A stretch of DNA of 37,194 bases, from assembly GCA_023954685.1 (NCBI GenBank), contig JAGSHF010000006.1, forward strand, positions 1-37,194. The letters are read 5' to 3'. The notes under the pieces were generated by a model, which saw only the letters and a list, made by a program, of their open reading frames with translations, was not told where the DNA came from and ran no database searches. Positions 32,359 to 37,194 of the stretch are shown here, piece after piece. Origin of the DNA: Flavobacteriaceae bacterium. Its GTDB lineage: Bacteria; Bacteroidota; Bacteroidia; Flavobacteriales; Flavobacteriaceae. The stretch's first letter is position 1, and each line of letters begins with the position of its first letter. Position numbers and translations under genes: made by a program.

Positions 32359-33630
32359 TTAACGTAATTTAACGTTTGATAAATAGGCCGTGATGTGATT
32401 GACTGCACCTTTATTTTGATTGATGTAATTACGATTGATATCACCTGCCTTTTTTCGTGCGATAGAATCTTTAATCAAATGATCTAAACACATTTTAAGA
32501 GTGGCGTTGTCAGTGACAGAAAACATACCGCCTAAAGCAATCATATCAAAAGCTTCGGGGAATTTAGTATAGTGCGGCCCAATAAGTATGGGAACACCAA
32601 AAACGGCTGCTTCCAAGGTGTTATGAAGTCCTGTTTTACCCATAGCGCCACCCACATAGGCAAGATCAGCATAATTATAGATTTTCGCGAGGAGACCAAT
32701 AGTATCAATAATTAAAACCTGGTAGGAACTTATATCTTTATCTGCTTTTTCTGAAAATAAGGTGGCCTTCTTGTTTAAGGTTTTAACAAATGTATTAATT
32801 TGATTAGGCTTGATATTGTGAGGTGCAATGATGAATTTTAAGTTTTCAGGCGCTGTATTTATGTAATGACCTAAAATAGCTTCGTCTTCAGGCCAAGTGC
32901 TTCCTGCAACTAGACACAATTGGTCTTGTTTAAATTCTTCTATAAAGTCTAGCGTATTATTTTGATTGAGTTGATTGCTAACACGATCAAATCTCGTATC
33001 ACCAGAACAACTTACATTATTAAAATTAATAGATTTAAGTAATTCCTCTGACTCTTGATTTTGAACAAAAATATGATCGAATGATTTTAAAGCTCTTAGC
33101 GTTAATTTACCTTGAGGTTTAAAGAAACTCTGATTTTTTCTAAATGAAGCAGAGATTAGAATGGCTTTTATTTCTTGCTGTTTGAGTTCTAAAAGATAAT
33201 TTGGCCAAATTTCATATTTTACAAAAATGACAAGCTCAGGATGCGTGGCTTTAATGAATTTTTGAGCATTAGTTTTGGTGTCTAAAGGAAGATAAACCAC
33301 GGCATCAGCAATGGGCGTGCTTTTTTTTACTTCGTAGCCAGATGGTGAAAAGAAACTTAAAACAAACTTATATCCAGGATGCTCTTTTTTAACGGCTTCA
33401 AAAACAGGTAAGCCCTGTTCGTATTCACCCAATGAAGCGCAATGTGCCCAAATAACGGTATCCTCATCTTTAATATTGGCATGTAGAATATCAAATGTTT
33501 CAGCACGACCTTTAACCCCTAATTTTAATTTTTGATTAAAATTGGAGATCAAATTTAAATGGAATGAAGCAATGTGAGTGAGTATGTTATATAGGGTTCT
33601 CAATCTTTTTTCTTTGTTGCTAAAATACAT
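32359..33630 (-). CDS. waaA: 3-deoxy-D-manno-octulosonate (Kdo) transferase
   Basis: A GT30 glycosyltransferase that adds Kdo to lipid IV-A in lipopolysaccharide assembly, on the inner face of the cytoplasmic membrane. 423 residues: N-terminal membrane anchor, acceptor motif CASLGEYEQGLPV near 62-74 with the catalytic Glu, GSTWPEDE near 246, and the CMP-Kdo-binding end AYVGGAMGKTGLHNTLEAAV followed by FGVPILIGPHYTKFPEA. A TTG at 33603 (L-R-T-L-Y-N) is a possible alternative start, as related proteins begin close to there. It is divergent from the DegT gene. Confidence 0.94.
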   Translation of the reverse strand: MYFSNKEKRLRTLYNILTHIASFHLNLISNFNQKLKLGVKGRAETFDILHANIKDEDTVIWAHCASLGEYEQGLPVFEAVKKEHPGYKFVLSFFSPSGYEVKKSTPIADAVVYLPLDTKTNAQKFIKATHPELVIFVKYEIWPNYLLELKQQEIKAILISASFRKNQSFFKPQGKLTLRALKSFDHIFVQNQESEELLKSINFNNVSCSGDTRFDRVSNQLNQNNTLDFIEEFKQDQLCLVAGSTWPEDEAILGHYINTAPENLKFIIAPHNIKPNQINTFVKTLNKKATLFSEKADKDISSYQVLIIDTIGLLAKIYNYADLAYVGGAMGKTGLHNTLEAAVFGVPILIGPHYTKFPEAFDMIALGGMFSVTDNATLKMCLDHLIKDSIARKKAGDINRNYINQNKGAVNHITAYLSNVKLR

Positions 33631-33727
33631 TCTTTATCTTAATTTGATTGAATTAGATGTCTGAATTTTGTATTTTCGCTGTCATTGAAATCGCTAAGAT
33701 TTCAAATTTGAACTTCAAAGCATCGGC

Positions 33728-34882
33728 ATGAGAAAAATACAAATGGTAGACCTAAAAGGTCAATATGAAGGCATAAAAGATCAGGTCAACACTTCGATTT
33801 TAGATGTCATTGAATCAACGGCATTTATTAATGGCCCTCAAGTACATGCATTTCAAAAAAATCTTGAAACGTATTTGAATGTAAAGCATGTTATTCCATG
33901 TGCTAATGGAACTGACGCATTGCAAATAGCGATGATGGGGTTGGGACTAAAACCAGGAGACGAAGTTATTACAGCCGATTTTACTTTTGCTGCTACTGTT
34001 GAGGTTATAGCATTATTAGGATTAACACCGGTCTTGGTTGATGTAGAGCCTGATACGTTTAATATTGATGTGGAAGCGATAAAAAACGCCATAACAGAAA
34101 ATACAAAGGCAATTGTACCCGTTCATTTGTTTGGTCAATGTGCCAATATGGATGCTATTATGGAAATAGCCGAAGTGCACAATTTATTTGTGATTGAAGA
34201 TAATGCCCAAGCAATTGGGGCGACATATACGTCTGCCAATGGGAGCAAAGCAAAGGCCGGAACTATTGGACACGTGTCTTCTACGTCATTCTTTCCCTCA
34301 AAAAATTTAGGTTGCTACGGTGACGGAGGCGCTATTTTTACTAATGATGATAACTTGGCACATATTATTAGAGGTGTTGTCAATCATGGTATGTATGAGC
34401 GTTATCATCATGATGTTGTGGGTGTGAATTCGAGATTGGATTCTATTCAAGCGGCAGTATTGAATGCTAAATTACCAAATCTAGATACTTACAATAATAC
34501 CAGACGTGATGCCGCTAGAAAATATAATGCAGCTTTTGCCAAGCATACAAAAATTGTAACTCCAAAAACGGTAAATGGATGTGGACAAATATGTGATACC
34601 TGCGACTGTCATGTATTCCACCAATACACATTAAAAATATTAGACTGTGATAGAGATGCTTTGGTTAAACACTTAGGCGAACAAGGCATTCCGTGTGGCG
34701 TATATTACCCCATTCCACTGCATAAACAAAAGGCCTATGTAGATGCGCGTTATAATGAAAAAGATTTTGCAGTCACAAATCAATTAATAAAAGAAGTGAT
34801 TTCGCTACCAATGCATACAGAATTAGACGATGAGCAAATTGAATTTATAACATCAACAGTAATAAAATTTGTAAATGCATAA
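33728..34882 (+). CDS. DegT/DnrJ/EryC1/StrS-family PLP aminotransferase
   Basis: A 384-residue sugar aminotransferase-like protein. PLP contacts: GTDALQIA at 61-68, D158 in IEDNAQAIGA, and the Schiff-base lysine K192 in SFFPSKNLGCYGDGG. Such enzymes aminate keto-sugar nucleotides for surface polysaccharides. It has an unusual cysteine cluster, CGQICDTCDCH, at 284-294 (C284, C288, C291, C293) just before the conserved HVFHQYT. It overlaps galE by 8 bp (ATGCATAA), so the two are translationally coupled, which supports a nucleotide-sugar role. Confidence 0.9.
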   Translation: MRKIQMVDLKGQYEGIKDQVNTSILDVIESTAFINGPQVHAFQKNLETYLNVKHVIPCANGTDALQIAMMGLGLKPGDEVITADFTFAATVEVIALLGLTPVLVDVEPDTFNIDVEAIKNAITENTKAIVPVHLFGQCANMDAIMEIAEVHNLFVIEDNAQAIGATYTSANGSKAKAGTIGHVSSTSFFPSKNLGCYGDGGAIFTNDDNLAHIIRGVVNHGMYERYHHDVVGVNSRLDSIQAAVLNAKLPNLDTYNNTRRDAARKYNAAFAKHTKIVTPKTVNGCGQICDTCDCHVFHQYTLKILDCDRDALVKHLGEQGIPCGVYYPIPLHKQKAYVDARYNEKDFAVTNQLIKEVISLPMHTELDDEQIEFITSTVIKFVNA

Positions 34883-35894
34883 AGTTCTGGTCACAGGAGG
34901 CTTAGGTTTTATAGGGTCTCATACTGTCGTAGAGTTACAACAAAAAGGTTTTGAAGTTATAATCATCGATGATTTGTCTAATTCTTCAATTGAAGTGTTA
35001 GAAGGTATTTCTTCAATAACCAGCGTGAAACCTCATTTTGAAAAGTTAGATTTAAAGGACAAACCTAAAGTTCAAGGGTTCTTCAATAAGCATAAGGATA
35101 TTAAGGGTGTGATTCATTTTGCAGCGAGCAAAGCTGTAGGCGAAAGCGTTGATGAGCCTTTAATGTATTATGAAAATAATATAAATACTTTGGTTTATGT
35201 ATTGCAAGAATTGTCTCGGCTTGAGGGTGCTAATTTTATTTTTAGTTCGTCTTGTACGGTTTATGGTCAAGCAGATACGTTACCCATTACTGAAGATGCA
35301 CCTGTAAAAATGGCCGAATCGCCCTATGGAAACACAAAACAAATAGGTGAGGAAATAATTCAGGATACTTGCAAAGTGACCAGTCACTTAAATGCGATTG
35401 CCTTAAGGTACTTCAATCCAATTGGTGCACATACAAGCGCAATTATAGGAGAACTCCCAATAGGGGTGCCTCAAAATTTGGTGCCATATATTACTCAAAC
35501 GGGTGCTGGAATGCGTGAAGAATTATCGGTTTTTGGAGATGATTACCCAACAGAAGACGGGACTTGTATTCGCGATTACATTCATGTCGTTGATTTGGCA
35601 AAAGCGCATGTCATAGCTCTAGAACGTCTATTGTCTCAGGTCAATACTGAGAATTTCGAAACCTTTAATTTAGGAACAGGGACAGGCAGTTCTGTTTTAG
35701 AAGTTATTAAATCTTTTGAAAAAGTATCCAATAAACCATTGAATTATAAGATCGTTGCGAGACGGCCTGGTGATATAATTTCAGCCTATGCAGACACCAC
35801 AAAAGCAAATGATGTATTAGGTTGGAAAGCGGCATCTTCTTTAGATGATGCCATGGCATCTGCTTGGAAATGGGAGCAAAACATTAGAAAATAA
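34875..35894 (+). CDS. galE: UDP-glucose 4-epimerase
   Basis: A 339-residue short-chain dehydrogenase-type epimerase interconverting UDP-glucose and UDP-galactose (possibly also the N-acetyl forms). NAD motif TGGLGFIGSH at 7-16, FAASKAVGES near 90, catalytic SSSCTVYG near 123-130 and Y-x3-K in SPYGNTKQIGE near 148-158, RYFNPIGAH, and DGTCIRDYIHV near 229-239. The length is normal for GalE. Its ATG lies inside the end of the DegT gene. Confidence 0.94.
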   Translation: MHKVLVTGGLGFIGSHTVVELQQKGFEVIIIDDLSNSSIEVLEGISSITSVKPHFEKLDLKDKPKVQGFFNKHKDIKGVIHFAASKAVGESVDEPLMYYENNINTLVYVLQELSRLEGANFIFSSSCTVYGQADTLPITEDAPVKMAESPYGNTKQIGEEIIQDTCKVTSHLNAIALRYFNPIGAHTSAIIGELPIGVPQNLVPYITQTGAGMREELSVFGDDYPTEDGTCIRDYIHVVDLAKAHVIALERLLSQVNTENFETFNLGTGTGSSVLEVIKSFEKVSNKPLNYKIVARRPGDIISAYADTTKANDVLGWKAASSLDDAMASAWKWEQNIRK

Positions 35895-35940
35895 TTACCT
35901 ACATTAGTAGTCTAATAAATTTCTTAACTAACCATTAATC

Positions 35941-37194
35941 ATGAAAAAAATTATTTTTCTACTTGCTGTGATGCTTTGTTCAAGTGTTATAGCTCAAGAC
36001 ACTTATTTACATTGCGGAAAATTAATTGACACTAAATCTGGTCAAGTTTTAACAAACAAAACCATTGTAGTAAGTGAAAATAAAATCACATCAGTTGAAG
36101 ATGGATTTATAAATCCTAAAAACTCAGATGATTTGGTAATTAACTTGAAAGATAAAACTGTAATGCCTGGTTTTATTGATATGCACGTACATATTGAAGG
36201 TGAAACAAGTCCAACACAATATTTAGATGCCTTTACAAAAAATGATACTGACGTGGCTTACGATGCTGCAGAAATTGCATATCGAACCTTATTAGCTGGA
36301 TTTACAACGGTAAGAGATTTAGGAGGGTCTGGTGTAAACGTTGCTTTGCGTGATGCTATTAATAAAGGAAAGGTTCCTGGTTCGCGTATTTTTACCGTTG
36401 AAAAAGCTATTGGAACTACTGGTGGACATGCCGATCCAACCAATGGAATGCGTTTAGATATGATGGGAGACCCTGGACCAGTCGAAGGCGTTATAAATAG
36501 TCCAGCTGATGCCAGAAAAGCAGTGAGACAACGCTATAAAAATGGAGCGGATTTAATCAAAATTACGGCAACAGGTGGTGTTTTAAGTGTAAGTAAGAAT
36601 GGAGTTAATCCTCAATTCACACAAGAAGAAGTTGATGAAATTGTTAAAACTGCCAATGAATATGGAATGAGTGTCGCAGCGCATGCACATGGTATAGAAG
36701 GCATGAAACGAGCTATTAAAGCAGGGGTGCAAACAATTGAACATGGATCTTTAATGGACACAGAGACAGCTCAATTAATGAAGCAATACAATACCTATTT
36801 GGTGCCAACACTTTCCGCTGGACGTTATGTTGCTGGTAAAGCAGATGTTCCAAATTATTATCCTGAAATCATTGTGCCTAAAATAAAATTGATTGATGCT
36901 CAATTGAGAAAGACTTTTGCAATGGTGCAAAAGGAAGGTGTCAATATCGCATTTGGTACTGACGCAGGTGTATTTCCACATGGAGAAAATGCAAAAGAAT
37001 TTGGTTATATGGTAGAAACCGGTTGGTCATCAATGTTTTCAATTCAATCGGCTACAATTACTAATGCAATGCTTTTAGATATGGAAAATGAATTGGGGCA
37101 ACTTAAACCTGGATTTATTGCAGATATTGTAGCTACAAATGATGATCCAACAAAAAATATTAAAACAACAGAAAATGTTGTTTTTGTAATGAAA
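35941..37194 (+). CDS. Exported metal-dependent amidohydrolase (Xaa-Pro dipeptidase/imidazolonepropionase-like), truncated by the window end
   Basis: 418 codons are present and the frame is still open at the last base. A signal peptide (MKKIIFLLAVMLCSSVIAQ, cleavage near 19) sends it to the periplasm. Metal ligands: H82 and H84 in GFIDMHVHIEG, K207 in LIKITATGG (the carboxylated lysine position), H248 and H268 in AAHAHG and IEHGS, and the Asp of FGTDAG near 341. This is the binuclear amidohydrolase pattern of the exported Xaa-Pro dipeptidase-like group. It starts 46 bp after galE, so co-transcription is possible but a functional link is not obvious. Confidence 0.9.
   Translation, partial: MKKIIFLLAVMLCSSVIAQDTYLHCGKLIDTKSGQVLTNKTIVVSENKITSVEDGFINPKNSDDLVINLKDKTVMPGFIDMHVHIEGETSPTQYLDAFTKNDTDVAYDAAEIAYRTLLAGFTTVRDLGGSGVNVALRDAINKGKVPGSRIFTVEKAIGTTGGHADPTNGMRLDMMGDPGPVEGVINSPADARKAVRQRYKNGADLIKITATGGVLSVSKNGVNPQFTQEEVDEIVKTANEYGMSVAAHAHGIEGMKRAIKAGVQTIEHGSLMDTETAQLMKQYNTYLVPTLSAGRYVAGKADVPNYYPEIIVPKIKLIDAQLRKTFAMVQKEGVNIAFGTDAGVFPHGENAKEFGYMVETGWSSMFSIQSATITNAMLLDMENELGQLKPGFIADIVATNDDPTKNIKTTENVVFVMK

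Overview
The window is low-GC chromosomal DNA from a Bacteroidota bacterium, almost certainly a marine-type member of the Flavobacteriaceae. The evidence is a short RpoD without region 1.1, a folK-deoxynucleoside kinase fusion, DUF6090 and DUF4174 proteins, genes with hardly any Shine-Dalgarno sequence, and a TTTG / TAnnTTTG promoter in front of the tRNAs. No phage, transposase, integrase or CRISPR array is visible.

Region by region. (1) 1-8.0 kb is housekeeping: start of rpsU, rpoD, the queuosine-precursor transporter yhhQ, the folK fusion, a small outer-membrane barrel, two methyltransferases, mutS, and a tRNA-Gly(GCC)/tRNA-Leu(TAA) pair with its own promoter and terminator. (2) 7.93-8.13 kb is a dense run of stem-loops that ends in a 15-bp copy of the 3' end of tRNA-Leu. 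(3) 8.1-20.5 kb is an accessory region with every gene on the plus strand: an outer-membrane barrel, a membrane-anchored LytTR regulator and a CPBP protease with a tandem operator between them, an exported M20 amidohydrolase, an unknown secreted protein, a BASS-type transporter, an NTF2-like protein, a DUF4174 protein, a membrane class III nucleotide cyclase, a broken VOC gene, a DJ-1/PfpI membrane protein and an AraC regulator. (4) 20.5-28.1 kb holds accessory genes on the minus strand: DUF3179 lipoprotein, four-helix membrane protein, Tat-exported molybdopterin oxidoreductase, DHFR-like reductase, GhrA-like dehydrogenase, DUF1059, DUF6090, DoxX-like and a small unknown. (5) 28.2 kb to the end is core again: an Ala/Glu-rich lipoprotein, an active and a degenerate M14 peptidase in tandem, waaA, a DegT aminotransferase overlapping galE, and a truncated exported amidohydrolase.

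The most interesting feature is in regions 3 and 4. Many genes are followed by a ~125-140 bp imperfect inverted repeat of one family. It has a left core like GCCAACA..GTATA, a central GAAAAT...ATTTTC hairpin, a TTAACTTAGTT box and a right core close to TATACAAACACGTTGGC. Six fairly complete copies and several partial ones are visible on both strands, each oriented with its gene. The layout resembles an integron cassette array (one gene plus one recombination site), but no integrase is present and the cores are not classical attC. I read it as a candidate gene-cassette system; whether it moves, and whether it has been described, cannot be decided from this sequence.
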